The translations under genes and the position numbers were made by a program. A stretch of DNA of 64,000 bases from Planococcus shenhongbingii (GTDB lineage Bacteria > Bacillota > Bacilli > Bacillales_A > Planococcaceae): the NCBI RefSeq assembly GCF_030413635.1, contig NZ_CP129235.1, positions 434,001 to 498,000 on the forward strand, read 5' to 3'. Shown here piece after piece: positions 51,945 through 60,805 of this stretch. Numbering within the stretch: position 1 is the stretch's first letter; the number at the start of each line of letters is the position of its first letter. A model generated the notes under the pieces. That model saw nothing but the letters and a program-made list of their open reading frames with translations, searched no databases and was not told the origin of the DNA.

Positions 51945-52417
51945 AAATCGTAGACATATTTAGCCGTCTGCAGCAGATGGCCTTCAAAAAACTCTTCAAA
52001 TTCCTCGACAAGTTTGAATCCCGTGGCTTCGTAAAACTTTCGGCCTTTTGTGTTTTCGCTTTCTACATAAACTGACAACTGGGAACCATCAAGCAAGTAA
52101 GAAAGGCCACTGTTCAATAGTTGTCTGCCGTATCCATTCCGCTGATATTCAGGTTTCAGGTAAAGGGCGATTAACTCTGAGTCGCCATCTTGGTCGACTT
52201 TAGTAAAGTTGGCAAAGCCGATGGGCTCATTTTCATGCATGGCCAAAAGTACAATCGTCTTTTTTAAACGCATCTCCATCATGGGGGTTGAGTATGATTT
52301 ATCTAAAAAACTTTTTTGGACGGGAGGGGGGATAATGCCTTCATAAGTATCGTTCCAGCTAATATAAGCTATTTCCTGGACTGATGCTATATCTTCAATC
52401 GTGCCTGCACGAATCAA
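51926..52417 (-). CDS. GNAT family N-acetyltransferase
   Basis: A 163-residue single GNAT domain: IRAGTIEDIASVQEIAYISWNDTYEG at the start, LIALYLKPEYQRNGYGRQLLNSGL as the acetyl-CoA loop and VESENTKGRKFYEATGFKLV as motif B. The RimI-like pattern gives no substrate. Start TTG 52417 follows AGAGGTGAT; the frame open to 52450 has no ribosome site and a leader-like tail. Confidence 0.88.
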   Translation of the reverse strand: MIRAGTIEDIASVQEIAYISWNDTYEGIIPPPVQKSFLDKSYSTPMMEMRLKKTIVLLAMHENEPIGFANFTKVDQDGDSELIALYLKPEYQRNGYGRQLLNSGLSYLLDGSQLSVYVESENTKGRKFYEATGFKLVEEFEEFFEGHLLQTAKYVYDLKTPTL

Positions 52418-52513
52418 TGTAATCACCTCTAAAATTCTTTCCGCTATCATAACAAAAAATTACCTGAATAGCTACTGATGTGGAATAATGGAAAGAAAGG
52501 GAGGAGATAAGTT

Positions 52514-52966
52514 TTGAACTGGGATACCTATCATTTTGATGAATTGACAGCTGGAAAACTATACGAATTCTTAAAGTTGCGTGTCGATGTGTTTATTGTG
52601 GAACAGAACTGCCCTTATCCGGAGTTGGATGATTTGGATCAAGAATCCGTTCATATGGCATATATGGAAAATGGACAAACTCTGGCTTATGCACGGCTCG
52701 TTCCGGCTGGAGTGAAATACGATTTGCCTTCAATCGGACGGGTAATTGTCCATCCTTCAGCAAGGGGTCGCGGATTAGCAAAAGAGCTTATCACAAAAGC
52801 GGTAGATTATATTCTAGCCGAATGGCAAGTGAACGAAATTCAATTGCAAGGCCAAGTATATTTGCAAAGTTTTTACGAGTCTTTTGGGTTTATGCCAATT
52901 TCAGAAGCATATGATGAAGATGGAATCCCGCATGTAGACATGAAATTCACGAAAAATAAAATGTAA
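52514..52966 (+). CDS. GNAT acetyltransferase, ElaA family
   Basis: A 150-residue ElaA-type protein. KLRVDVFIVEQNCPYPELDDLD is the family hallmark, followed by SIGRVIVHPSARGRGLAKELI (acetyl-CoA loop) and QVYLQSFYESFGF. Substrate not established. TTG 52514 has GGGAGGAG upstream. It is divergent from the preceding GNAT gene and stands alone. Confidence 0.92.
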   Translation: MNWDTYHFDELTAGKLYEFLKLRVDVFIVEQNCPYPELDDLDQESVHMAYMENGQTLAYARLVPAGVKYDLPSIGRVIVHPSARGRGLAKELITKAVDYILAEWQVNEIQLQGQVYLQSFYESFGFMPISEAYDEDGIPHVDMKFTKNKM

Positions 52967-53050
52967 TCCTCATGTCATGTTTTTTATGCATACTTTAATA
53001 GAATAAGGGTATATAGAACAAAGACTAGAAATCATAAAGGAGTGGAGCGG

Positions 53051-53416
53051 ATGGCGAGAGGCAGAGGGTTATTGCTTGCAGGACTGGCAGCTGGAGCATA
53101 CAGATACTTCAAAAAGCCGGAAAATCGCGAAAAAGCAACTGTGGCTTTTAATAATGCGAAAACGAAAGTGAATTCTTTTATGGAGTCTCAAAATTTGGAC
53201 AAGCTTAATAAATCAGAGGCAGTACTGAATACCACAGATTCCCGTGAAGATGAAAAGGTGACAGAAGTATCAAAGCCAAGCGTCCAATATTACAATGAAG
53301 ACGCTCAAGAAGATGACGTAAATGCCAAGTTGTCTTCAAACGATACTAGCCGTGAAAAGTCGGAGAATACGGATTCAATAGCTTCAGAACAACGGATCAG
53401 TACAGATAATCTATAA
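53051..53416 (+). CDS. Hypothetical protein with N-terminal membrane segment (YtxH-like layout)
   Basis: A 121-residue protein: a short glycine- and alanine-rich hydrophobic stretch (GLLLAGLAAGAYRYF) is followed by KKPENREKATVAFNNAKTKVNSFM, which resembles the start of YtxH-type proteins, and then by a low-complexity acidic and Ser/Asp-rich tail likely to be disordered. I do not recognise a defined family. ATG 53051 has AAAGGAG eight bases before it. It ends at a terminator shared with the convergent MFS gene. Confidence 0.65.
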   Translation: MARGRGLLLAGLAAGAYRYFKKPENREKATVAFNNAKTKVNSFMESQNLDKLNKSEAVLNTTDSREDEKVTEVSKPSVQYYNEDAQEDDVNAKLSSNDTSREKSENTDSIASEQRISTDNL

Positions 53417-53424
53417 AACGGGAT

Positions 53425-53457
53425 GAAAAAAGGATGGTTTTCGGACCATCCTTTTTA
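53425..53457. terminator. Bidirectional terminator
   Basis: AAAAAGGATGGT pairs with ACCATCCTTTTT around TTTCGG; it reaches the stop codon of the MFS gene. Confidence 0.9.
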
Positions 53458-54591
53458 ATGCCGATTATTTCTTCTGAATACAGTGGCTGCTGCTGCTACT
53501 GTAAGCAATAATCCGCCACTTACCATAAAACCTTCATTTGGGCTCAATTCCAGAGCCCCTGTAAAACTAGATCCACCCACTACTCCCAATGAGAAAAACG
53601 CATAAAAATAACCGTAAGCTTTTCCACGAGAATGAGGATGAGTTGAGTCGATCAGCAGTGAATTGATCGAAGGAAATAAAAAAGCGAACCCGATTCCGTA
53701 GATGCACATGGTGGCATACATCCAGAAGGCATTGGAAACCGCACTCAGAAGAAACAGCGAACTTCCCATTAATAGAAAACCGATGATCAAGGTGCGAAGC
53801 GGATGAATTCGATCAAAAATCCGGTTGATGGGGAGAAGGAATACTAAGATGGCAGAAATGCCGAAAGTGCTTAATAGTAAGCCGCTCATTTCAGTTTTGA
53901 AATTTAGGCCCTCCACTTTTAATGGCAGCATATAAGCCAGGACCCCTTGTGAAAACATCAGGAAAAAGGCTCCTGAAAAGGCCAACAGCAATCCGCGGTT
54001 CCAAGCTATGTTAGAGTCGTGCTCGGACTTTGCCGGCTCTGCTTTTTGTGAAGTTCTTTGTTTCTTTAAAAGGAAGAAAGCCGCTAAGCCTAAAGACAAA
54101 AGCAGTATACCGGTGATAGCCATCATATCCGGAGTGCTCGTGCGGCTCGCATAAACAGCACCGAAGGCTGGGCCGATGATGGCGGCAAGCCCTACAAAAG
54201 CTCCAGAAATGGCAACGCTTTTGCCCCGTTTGTGCTGGACGGTGTTATTGGCTAAGTAAGTAAAAGCGGCTGGCACTGTCAGCCCTGCGGCCAAGCCATG
54301 AAAAAAGCGGATGGCGAGCAAGCTGTAAGGATCGTTTGCTAAGCCATAAGAAAACAGCACAATACCGGTGGATGTTAAACCGGTTACCAGAATAACGTAA
54401 GGACCTTTTTTGTCAGAAATTACACCCGACAGGATGTTTCCAATAATATTGGATAAAGAGTACATGCCTACGGCAATGCCAGTTAAAAAGGGCGTCGCAC
54501 CTAAGGAAACTGCAAATGGGCTAATAATGGGCAATTGAGCAAAAAGGTCAAAGAAAGTGAAGAAGATGATGATCAAGATAAAAAAACGCAC
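53455..54591 (-). CDS. MFS transporter (drug efflux type)
   Basis: A 378-residue permease with twelve predicted helices. The loop between helices 2 and 3 reads GVISDKKGPYVILVTGL, the MFS signature A (G-x-x-x-D-x-x-G), and RFFHGLAAGLTVPAAFTYL is the motif C-like region of proton-drug antiporters. Substrate unknown. Start GTG with GAGGGA upstream; single gene. Confidence 0.88.
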   Translation of the reverse strand: MRFFILIIIFFTFFDLFAQLPIISPFAVSLGATPFLTGIAVGMYSLSNIIGNILSGVISDKKGPYVILVTGLTSTGIVLFSYGLANDPYSLLAIRFFHGLAAGLTVPAAFTYLANNTVQHKRGKSVAISGAFVGLAAIIGPAFGAVYASRTSTPDMMAITGILLLSLGLAAFFLLKKQRTSQKAEPAKSEHDSNIAWNRGLLLAFSGAFFLMFSQGVLAYMLPLKVEGLNFKTEMSGLLLSTFGISAILVFLLPINRIFDRIHPLRTLIIGFLLMGSSLFLLSAVSNAFWMYATMCIYGIGFAFLFPSINSLLIDSTHPHSRGKAYGYFYAFFSLGVVGGSSFTGALELSPNEGFMVSGGLLLTVAAAATVFRRNNRH

Positions 54592-54692
54592 TGAAGTCCC
54601 TCACTCTCAAAAATATAATCGTTATGGATTAACCTTACCCCATGCAAGGGTAAAGATAGTTATATTCACATTATAGCACCGGAGGTAACTAC

Positions 54693-55598
54693 ATGAAAAA
54701 AGCCATGTTTATACTAAACCCATCTTCTGGCAAAGAGAAGGCGTCCGAGTATCGCGAAGATGTCATCTTTACATTAGAAACAATGGGGTATCAAGTAGAT
54801 ACACGAGAGACCGAAAAGCAAGGGGATGCCACATTGTTTTCAAGGGAAGCAGCGGAGCAGAAGTATGATTTTGTTGTGGCGATGGGAGGGGATGGCACTA
54901 TAAATGAGGCGGTGTCAGGACTTGCGGAACAGCCCCATCAGCCATTGTTTTCCTTGATACCTCTTGGGACAGTGAACGACTTTGCCCGTGCCCTTGGGAT
55001 ATCACTGGATCCACCAGAAGCAATCGAAGCATTAAAGAGCGGTTCGGAGAAGTGGGTAGATATTGCCAAGGTAGGCAACCGATATTTTATGAATATATTG
55101 GCATTAGGGCAAATTGCAGAGTCGACTTATGAAGTATCTCCTGAGCAGAAAACAAGGCTCGGTGCGTTTGCTTATTTTGTTGAAGGGATCAAAGCCATTA
55201 CGTCAGAGGCTGAAGAGTACTTTACAATTGAGCATGACCATGGATTTTGGGAAGGTGAAGCTAAACTGGTATTAGTGGCGCTCACTAACTCCGTTGGAGG
55301 GTTTGAAAAGCTTGCCCCGGAAGCATTGACAGATGATGGATTGCTGCATGTTTACATTGTTGAAAATGCGGCTTTGCCCGCATTTGTCCGTATTGCCGGT
55401 GCCATGATGATTGGCAAGCTTGAAAAAGATCCGGCTGTTGAAGTCATTCATACCACTAAAGTATCGATTGATACACGTGAACCGATGTCCTGCAATATTG
55501 ACGGCGATGAGGGCTGCGCTACCCCATTCTTGATTGAAGTGCTTCCACGGCATATCCGGGCTCTAGTACCGCCGGACAAAGAAGAACTAAGCAAGTAA
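54693..55598 (+). CDS. Diacylglycerol/lipid kinase (DgkB/YegS family)
   Basis: A 301-residue lipid kinase-fold protein. The catalytic GGDGTINEAVSGL (residues 66-78) binds ATP, and LIPLGTVNDFARALGI is the second conserved block; the C-terminal domain has SCNIDGDEGCATPF. Members phosphorylate diacylglycerol or related lipids at the membrane surface, recycling lipids from teichoic acid synthesis (DgkB). Which lipid cannot be told. GGAGGTAAC lies before the ATG. Confidence 0.9.
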   Translation: MKKAMFILNPSSGKEKASEYREDVIFTLETMGYQVDTRETEKQGDATLFSREAAEQKYDFVVAMGGDGTINEAVSGLAEQPHQPLFSLIPLGTVNDFARALGISLDPPEAIEALKSGSEKWVDIAKVGNRYFMNILALGQIAESTYEVSPEQKTRLGAFAYFVEGIKAITSEAEEYFTIEHDHGFWEGEAKLVLVALTNSVGGFEKLAPEALTDDGLLHVYIVENAALPAFVRIAGAMMIGKLEKDPAVEVIHTTKVSIDTREPMSCNIDGDEGCATPFLIEVLPRHIRALVPPDKEELSK

Positions 55599-55607
55599 AA
55601 GCGAAGT

Positions 55608-55640
55608 GGCCAGCCATTCTCCGCAGAGTGGCTGGTTTTA
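55608..55640 (+). terminator. Terminator of the lipid kinase gene
   Basis: CCAGCCATTCT (55610-55620) pairs with AGAGTGGCTGG (55625-55635), then TTTT. Confidence 0.82.
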
Positions 55641-55775
55641 AATTTTATTTTTAAAAAATGGTAAATACATAGTCATTTCGTGAAACTTATTTAGCATTTA
55701 TCCGTTATATATAGTATACTTTTAGGGAATATATTTCCTTTAATAAGGTAATATAGGTAAAAAAATATTACTGTT

Positions 55776-55807
55776 TATTACATATTTTTTTAAAAAATAT
55801 GGTAATA
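55776..55807. promoter_or_regulatory. Long AT-rich dyad before the AraC-type gene
   Basis: TATTAC-ATATTTTTT and AAAAAATATG-GTAATA form a near-perfect inverted repeat of about 15 bp per arm. No T tract follows. It may be an operator in a very AT-rich promoter region. Confidence 0.4.
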
Positions 55808-55886
55808 ACTATGTTATTCTTTGCAGTTTCAGTATATAGTGGAAATAATGGCTGCAAAAACTTGTACAAAGAAAGACGGGGAAAAG

Positions 55887-56672
55887 ATGAATATTATCGC
55901 AGTGCCAACTATTCAAGAAACTATTTCTAAGATTTTCATGAATGAAAACGAAACTTTAAGCCAATATGAAGGGGTAGAAAAGTTTTACGAAATTGAAACT
56001 CAACTGATTTATGAAATACATCACTTAGAAAAAGAACGCGCTAAGCAAACATTGAGAGTGTTGATCGATTTAATCGCGGTGCGTTCTGGAAAAGATACCA
56101 TCCGCCAAGTCCGCAATTACTATATTGTGCTGTCTTCAGTAATGGCTCGCAAATTATATGAAATGCGAGTTCCGCCAAAGAAAGCGTTCGCTTTTAATGT
56201 GGCCTGTGTAGAGCTAGTGGAAAACCATATGAATGACTCGGAGTTCCTTTACGTAGCAGATGAATTGATCGAGTTCTTTACTTCGATAATCTCTGAGCGC
56301 AAACAGCCTTCTTTTGGCCATCAGACTGTAAACAAAGTCGTGATGTTTATTAATGATGAAGTAGAGCGCGACTTGTCAGTGGAAGATATTGCAAAGCATT
56401 TCAGTATTTCCACAAGCCATTTGTCCCGGATTTTCAGAGAACACGCAGGTATAACCTTAGTGGAATATTTGAATGTGCGGCGTGTTGAAGAGTCGCAGTA
56501 TTATCTGCGCCATTCGGATAAAGGAATTTCTGATATTTCCAAGCAGTTTCATTTCTGCAACCAAAGTTATTTCACGAGAATCTTTAAAAAATACACGACG
56601 GTCACGCCAAAGCAGTTCCGTGACAGTCAGCATATTCCGTACTTCCGCTATAATTTGCCAAATGCGAAATAA
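55887..56672 (+). CDS. AraC family transcriptional regulator
   Basis: A 261-residue protein. The C-terminal 100 residues form two helix-turn-helix units: LSVEDIAKHFSISTSHLSRIFREHAGITLVEYLN and ISDISKQFHFCNQSYFTRIFKKYTTVTPKQFRDS. The N-terminal 150 residues are helical and not recognised as a known sensor. It is not next to a transporter or enzyme gene, so its target is unknown. ATG 55887 has GGGGA upstream and is preferred over 55821. It ends with a strong hairpin. Confidence 0.9.
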   Translation: MNIIAVPTIQETISKIFMNENETLSQYEGVEKFYEIETQLIYEIHHLEKERAKQTLRVLIDLIAVRSGKDTIRQVRNYYIVLSSVMARKLYEMRVPPKKAFAFNVACVELVENHMNDSEFLYVADELIEFFTSIISERKQPSFGHQTVNKVVMFINDEVERDLSVEDIAKHFSISTSHLSRIFREHAGITLVEYLNVRRVEESQYYLRHSDKGISDISKQFHFCNQSYFTRIFKKYTTVTPKQFRDSQHIPYFRYNLPNAK

Positions 56673-56682
56673 AGAAAATCTT

Positions 56683-56738
56683 TTCAGCTTGTAGATTTGG
56701 GACAGAGTTTGACTCCGGCTCTACAAGCTGAATTTTTT
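56683..56738 (+). terminator. Long-stem terminator of the AraC-type gene
   Basis: TTCAGCTTGTAG (56683-56694) pairs with CTACAAGCTGAA (56721-56732) around a 26-base loop, then six T. Confidence 0.85.
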
Positions 56739-57249
56739 GTATAGGATAGTGCGATTTGGAGACTTAGTGTATTTCCTTGTAGGAACATTTATAATGAATA
56801 CGGTTTAATTATTAAAGTGGAATAAATCCATAAAATTTAAAAGACCCCACTAGGGCGTTTCGGTCCATAGATAAACTTTGCTTCGACAATCGTTGTTCTT
56901 CATCCAAGATTTTATAAAGAATTATTCATGCTGAGTTGAAGTTTTGCCCTGTCCTAAAGTTTTTTCTAGTTTATGTCAACCAATGCAAGCATCGCTTGCA
57001 GGGACACTTTTTCGATTTTCAATAGCGTGCCCAATACCTGTCGTGCTTTTCTTTGGCATCTACAAGAAAGCTTGAAAATCTGTCCTTTGTCTACAAGCTG
57101 CAAGGGGAAAATCCCTTCTCTTTTTCTTGCCGCCAATCGCTGCTGCGCTAACTTCTCCAGTCTTAATATTGTCACAGAGCACAAGAAAGTGGCTGCTTTT
57201 TGGTCCATCGATTGAATTTTTCCCGGCATATAGGTATACTTCTTTATAG
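56739..57249. pseudogene. Unassigned region with possible decayed coding fragment on the minus strand
   Basis: About 510 bp without a convincing gene. On the minus strand an 87-codon frame (57229-56966) reads KREGIFPLQLVDKGQIFKL and RKARQVLGTLL, which has a protein-like composition but no ribosome site, no recognised family and a competing frame. It may be a remnant of a transposase or other enzyme broken by frameshifts. No terminal inverted repeats were seen. Confidence 0.25.
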
Positions 57250-57273
57250 TTGAAAAAGGTGAAGGTGACTAAA

Positions 57274-58053
57274 GTGAAAAAGAAAATTGCATTGCTGTCG
57301 TTATTAGCGGTATCCGTACTAATTTTGAGCGGCTGTTCCGCAGTCGAGAACAAAGAAGGATTTTTCTATACAATTTTTGTTGCACCATTTGATTTTTCCC
57401 TCGATTATTTAGGGGCTTTGTTTAATGGGAGCTATGGGTTGGCGATTGTGGCCATTACGGTGATTATCCGCCTTGTGTTAATGCCGTTTATGCTGCGCAC
57501 ATACAAGCGCCAGCAAGGAATGAAAGTGAAAATGGACCGTTTGCGTCCTGAGATGGAAGATATCCAAAAACGTTTAAAAGAGACAAAAGACAAAGAAGAA
57601 CAAATGAAAATTCAGCAGGAAATGATGGGCCTTTACAAAAAGCACGATGTCAATCCGCTGAATATGGGCTGTTTGCCGGTAATTATTCAAATGCCGATTG
57701 TCATGGGACTTTATTTTGCGATTTTGTATTCTCCTGATGTAAAATCTCATGAATTCCTTTGGTTTAATTTAGGGTCTCCTGATATTTTGATGACACTGAT
57801 TGCGGGAGCAGTTTATTTCTTCCAGGCACGCGTGTCGTTATGGACAATGCCGGAACAACAGCAAAAACAAATGAAGATGTTCATTTACATCTCGCCGATC
57901 ATGATCATGTTTGTGTCATTTACCTCGATGGCGGCATTGCCTGTTTATTGGGCAGTCGGCGGTATCCTGTTGATCATCCAGACATTCATCGGACGCAAAT
58001 TCTACTCGAATCATCCAGAAGTTGCATTAGAATCTGTGGAAGAGAAAAAATAA
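57274..58053 (+). CDS. yidC: Membrane protein insertase YidC/OxaA (SpoIIIJ type)
   Basis: A 259-residue lipoprotein insertase. The signal peptide ends in LILSGC, giving Cys21 as the lipidated residue. The first core helix contains the conserved Arg (VIIRLVLMPFMLRTYKRQ), followed by the cytoplasmic coiled coil (MEDIQKRLKETKDKEEQMKIQQEMMGLYKKH), the GCLPVIIQMPI helix and three more membrane helices. It inserts membrane proteins alone or with SecYEG. GTG 57274 has AAGGTGA about ten bases before it; the frame from TTG 57250 would add a basic tail. Confidence 0.93.
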   Translation: MKKKIALLSLLAVSVLILSGCSAVENKEGFFYTIFVAPFDFSLDYLGALFNGSYGLAIVAITVIIRLVLMPFMLRTYKRQQGMKVKMDRLRPEMEDIQKRLKETKDKEEQMKIQQEMMGLYKKHDVNPLNMGCLPVIIQMPIVMGLYFAILYSPDVKSHEFLWFNLGSPDILMTLIAGAVYFFQARVSLWTMPEQQQKQMKMFIYISPIMIMFVSFTSMAALPVYWAVGGILLIIQTFIGRKFYSNHPEVALESVEEKK

Positions 58054-58060
58054 CAAAGAC

Positions 58061-58090
58061 CAGCCGGCAAACTTGCCGGCTTTCTTTTTT
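58061..58090 (+). terminator. Terminator of yidC
   Basis: GCCGGCAA pairs with TTGCCGGC, then TTTCTTTTTT; the ribosome site of the next gene starts right behind it. Confidence 0.88.
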
Positions 58091-58103
58091 GGAGTTGAAA
58101 AAA

Positions 58104-58349
58104 TTGAACAAAAAAATAATACAAGGATTGGCAATAGCCGTACTTAGCATTACCTCGCTTGTCTTTCTGATTAGGGGGAATCTGGATGCAGCTGTTTTGT
58201 TTATGACTTTGCTGTTTGTTTTAACGAACAGTTTCCGTTATCGCCAAATGAAAGAGCAGGGAATGGAGCGAGAAGCAAAATGGATGCTCGGAATGGCTAC
58301 TATTTTTGCGGTATTATTTGTAGTAGTGCTGGTTATGATTCTGATATAA
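58104..58349 (+). CDS. Small membrane protein (81 residues), unrecognised
   Basis: From TTG 58104 the product is NKKIIQGLAIAVLSITSLVF, a short RGN turn, a second helix (AAVLFMTLLFVLTNSF), a basic loop (RYRQMKEQGMEREAKW) and a third helix (GMATIFAVLFVVVLVMIL). GGAG (58091-58094) is nine bases before the TTG. A longer frame from 57840 overlaps yidC and crosses its terminator and is not credible. Function unknown. Confidence 0.7.
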   Translation: MNKKIIQGLAIAVLSITSLVFLIRGNLDAAVLFMTLLFVLTNSFRYRQMKEQGMEREAKWMLGMATIFAVLFVVVLVMILI

Positions 58350-58356
58350 ATTACAA

Positions 58357-58397
58357 TAAAAAACAGCATCCGCCTTTTGGCTGGTGCTGTTTTTTTA
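58357..58397. terminator. Bidirectional terminator
   Basis: AAAACAGCAtcCGCC pairs imperfectly with GGCtgGTGCTGTTTT, with A and T tracts on the two sides. Confidence 0.8.
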
Positions 58398-58423
58398 TCG
58401 GAAACTGTTTACCCTAAAGAGGG

Positions 58424-58522
58424 TTATTTTTTATATTCGTATTTTTCTTTTTGTCGGCGTTCTAGCAATACATCCAGCTGGCGCATAAGATTGAGGATGT
58501 CTTTCTCTGAAATTCGCTTCAA
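58424..58522 (-). CDS. Small hypothetical charged peptide (32 residues)
   Basis: On the minus strand a TTG at 58522 with AAGGAGT eight bases before it opens KRISEKDILNLMRQLDVLL followed by ERRQKEKYEYKK. It is highly charged and predicted helical. It sits before a bidirectional terminator, as a real gene would. No family recognised. Confidence 0.5.
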   Translation of the reverse strand: MKRISEKDILNLMRQLDVLLERRQKEKYEYKK

Positions 58523-58594
58523 AATACCCAACTCCTTGTTGCAGTTTACACGTATTTGTTCGTATATCTTGTAGGTCTTTTGGGGGTCATAATA

Positions 58595-59746
58595 TTAATA
58601 ATAAAATTTCTTTCGGGTCAATAAAACCGCAATGATAGCAGGCAATGAAAAACTGGCCATGCCTAAAAAAGAAAGACCGGGAGAAATTTCATACAGGAAG
58701 CCACCGGCTACAGTCAAGAAGGCAACACTTAAACTCATTGCAATCGCCGCATACATTCCTTGGGCCGCTGGAATTTGGGATGGCGCAAGTTTTTGGAATA
58801 TATACTGGATAAATGCAAAATGGGCTGCTCCAAATGACAAAGCATGAAGCGCTTGTGAAAAAATGAATACCCAAACCGAAGGGAATAGAAAAATCAAAAT
58901 CCAGCGTAAAGTGGAACCAGCACCTGCCAGCAACAGCATCGAAGAGACAGGCCAGCTCTTGAACAAAGTATCCGCTTTCGCGAAAAAAAGAATTTCAAAT
59001 AAAATCGCGATATTCAGGATAAGGCCAATATAGAAACTGTTGACACCTACATCTTGTAAATAAAGAAAGCCGTAACTATAATAAGCTGCATGCGCTCCTT
59101 GGAGTAAAGTGGCAACGGCGAGCAGTGTCAGGAAAGACTTGGATTTCAGTAATTGTGCAGTTGCAGCCTCGCCGTCTGGATTTCTGGGTTTGGGTTTGAT
59201 TCGCAAAGGAGGCGGGGAAGTGGCTGATAAAGACACAGCCATAAAAGCCAGCCCTGCGAGCATGACCCACAATATGGCGCTTTCCTGCCAAAGCGCAGTA
59301 GCGCCCCCTACAATCAATAAAGCAATCGTGTATCCGAGCGAGCCGTATGACCGGCTTTTTCCATAATGGATTCCCTCCATTTGCATCAGGACGGTTGCTC
59401 CACTTTCCATTCCCGGCAATATATTGGGATAAACCATATTAAAGGCGAATGTTATGGCGAAAAGCATAAAGTAGGAATTTGCGGGTATGTATAAAGCTAG
59501 AATGGCAACAGAGGCAATGGCAAGCAGCTGCATCAACCGCCTTAATGACATAATGCGTGTCAATAAAGGGAAGAACAGTAAAGTCGACAAGGCACGGGCG
59601 ACCATGCCAGCTCCGAGAATAAGGCTTGCAGATGAAACGCTCAATTCTTTTTCATTGGTCAACCAAGCGGTCCAATACGGCAGAAAAACACCCCATGTGA
59701 AAAAGAAGGCGAAAAAATTAAGAGACAGCCATTTTTGATTGTTCAT
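58595..59746 (-). CDS. MFS transporter, HcaT/MFS_1-like family
   Basis: A 383-residue permease with twelve predicted helices. Its pattern (FAFFFTWGVFLPYWTAWL at the start, GKSRSYGSLGYTIALL and the LHALSFGAAHFAFIQYI segment) is that of the MFS_1_like group containing 3-phenylpropionate (HcaT) and nucleoside/sugar permeases. Substrate not known. GAGGT precedes the ATG. Single gene, divergent from the carboxypeptidase gene. Confidence 0.85.
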   Translation of the reverse strand: MNNQKWLSLNFFAFFFTWGVFLPYWTAWLTNEKELSVSSASLILGAGMVARALSTLLFFPLLTRIMSLRRLMQLLAIASVAILALYIPANSYFMLFAITFAFNMVYPNILPGMESGATVLMQMEGIHYGKSRSYGSLGYTIALLIVGGATALWQESAILWVMLAGLAFMAVSLSATSPPPLRIKPKPRNPDGEAATAQLLKSKSFLTLLAVATLLQGAHAAYYSYGFLYLQDVGVNSFYIGLILNIAILFEILFFAKADTLFKSWPVSSMLLLAGAGSTLRWILIFLFPSVWVFIFSQALHALSFGAAHFAFIQYIFQKLAPSQIPAAQGMYAAIAMSLSVAFLTVAGGFLYEISPGLSFLGMASFSLPAIIAVLLTRKKFYY

Positions 59747-59870
59747 GAGTATTTACCTCGTATCCAGTTGAAAGTCTATTTAAAGTATAACGAATGTTCA
59801 TGTGTTTTTGGAGAATTTCAATGCCAGTAATGATAGAATAAGAAAGAACTTGAGAGAAAGAGGGCATGCT

Positions 59871-60773
59871 ATGCAATCCCGTTATTCACCGAATCAGAAA
59901 AACAAAAAACCTTATATAAAATGGACAATTATTGGAGTGCTGGCGTTATTGCTCATTGCTGCTGCTTCATGGTTGTACGCCCATGACTGGGATGCTGAAC
60001 ACGCAACCCGTGCAGTCAACCCATCTGAAAACCAGCAAACAAAAGTCCCGGAAACGCAGCCTGCGAAACCGGAAGAAAAGTCGGGCAAACCAGAAGACAA
60101 AGCAGAAGATCCAGCAAAGCCGGAAGTCTCTACTGCCCCTCCGGAAGAGGCGCCAGCAAAGACGGCTCCTGGAAAGCCTAAAACCGAAAAACCAGCTGCA
60201 GGTGAAAAAACAGATGCTACTCAATACCCTGACACTCTTGCGCTGCCAAAAGAACCGACGGTCATCAACAACATTCTATTGGCCAATAAACAGCATCCAT
60301 TGCCGGAAACGTATGCGCCTGGAGAAGTAAAAGAAGCGCGGACCGCTTTTGAAGCGATGCGGGCAGATGCGCTTAAAGCGGGAATAGATTTGACGGCGTT
60401 CAGTACCTACCGGGATTTCGCCCGCCAAAAAGTATTGTATGCAGGATACGTGGCAAAAGATGGGCAAGAAGCTGCTGACCGGTACAGTGCCCGTCCGGGA
60501 TTTTCCGAGCACCAGACAGGGCTCGCTTTTGATATCGGCGAATCTGGCCAAGAACAGCACTGGGCTTCTGCATCTTTTGGCGCAACCAAAGGCGGGAAAT
60601 GGCTGATGAAGAACGCTCATAAATACGGATTTATTTTGCGTTATCCAAAAGGCGCCGAAAAAATCACAGGCTATATGCACGAATCGTGGCATTATCGCTT
60701 CGTTGGCCAAAAAGCAGCCACAGAGATTTATTCTAAAGGCATTACGTTAGAAGAATATTTAGGTGTAAATTAA
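59871..60773 (+). CDS. D-alanyl-D-alanine carboxypeptidase, VanY/M15B family
   Basis: A 300-residue membrane-anchored peptidase. A short basic N terminus and one helix (WTIIGVLALLLIAAASWLY) are followed by about 75 residues of Pro/Glu/Lys-rich linker that would span part of the wall. The catalytic domain carries His214 and Asp221 (FSEHQTGLAFD), and Glu271-x-x-His274 (ESWHYRF), the zinc site of VanY enzymes. It trims the terminal D-Ala from peptidoglycan stem peptides. ATG 59871 with a GAGGG site is preferred to 59802. Confidence 0.92.
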   Translation: MQSRYSPNQKNKKPYIKWTIIGVLALLLIAAASWLYAHDWDAEHATRAVNPSENQQTKVPETQPAKPEEKSGKPEDKAEDPAKPEVSTAPPEEAPAKTAPGKPKTEKPAAGEKTDATQYPDTLALPKEPTVINNILLANKQHPLPETYAPGEVKEARTAFEAMRADALKAGIDLTAFSTYRDFARQKVLYAGYVAKDGQEAADRYSARPGFSEHQTGLAFDIGESGQEQHWASASFGATKGGKWLMKNAHKYGFILRYPKGAEKITGYMHESWHYRFVGQKAATEIYSKGITLEEYLGVN

Positions 60774-60804
60774 AAAAGTCTCCCAAGGGAGACTTTTTTT
60801 TATG
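60772..60804 (+). terminator. Terminator of the carboxypeptidase gene; left copy of a ~32-bp direct repeat
   Basis: Stem GTCTCCC-AA-GGGAGAC between six A and eight T, then ATG. The same string recurs at 61326-61356 with one substitution and two fewer T. Confidence 0.9.
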
Positions 60805-60805
60805 C

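Noticed and set aside
57840..58103. Long upstream extension of the 81-residue membrane protein
   Set aside because: It lies in another frame of yidC and crosses its terminator; the TTG at 58104 has its own ribosome site.
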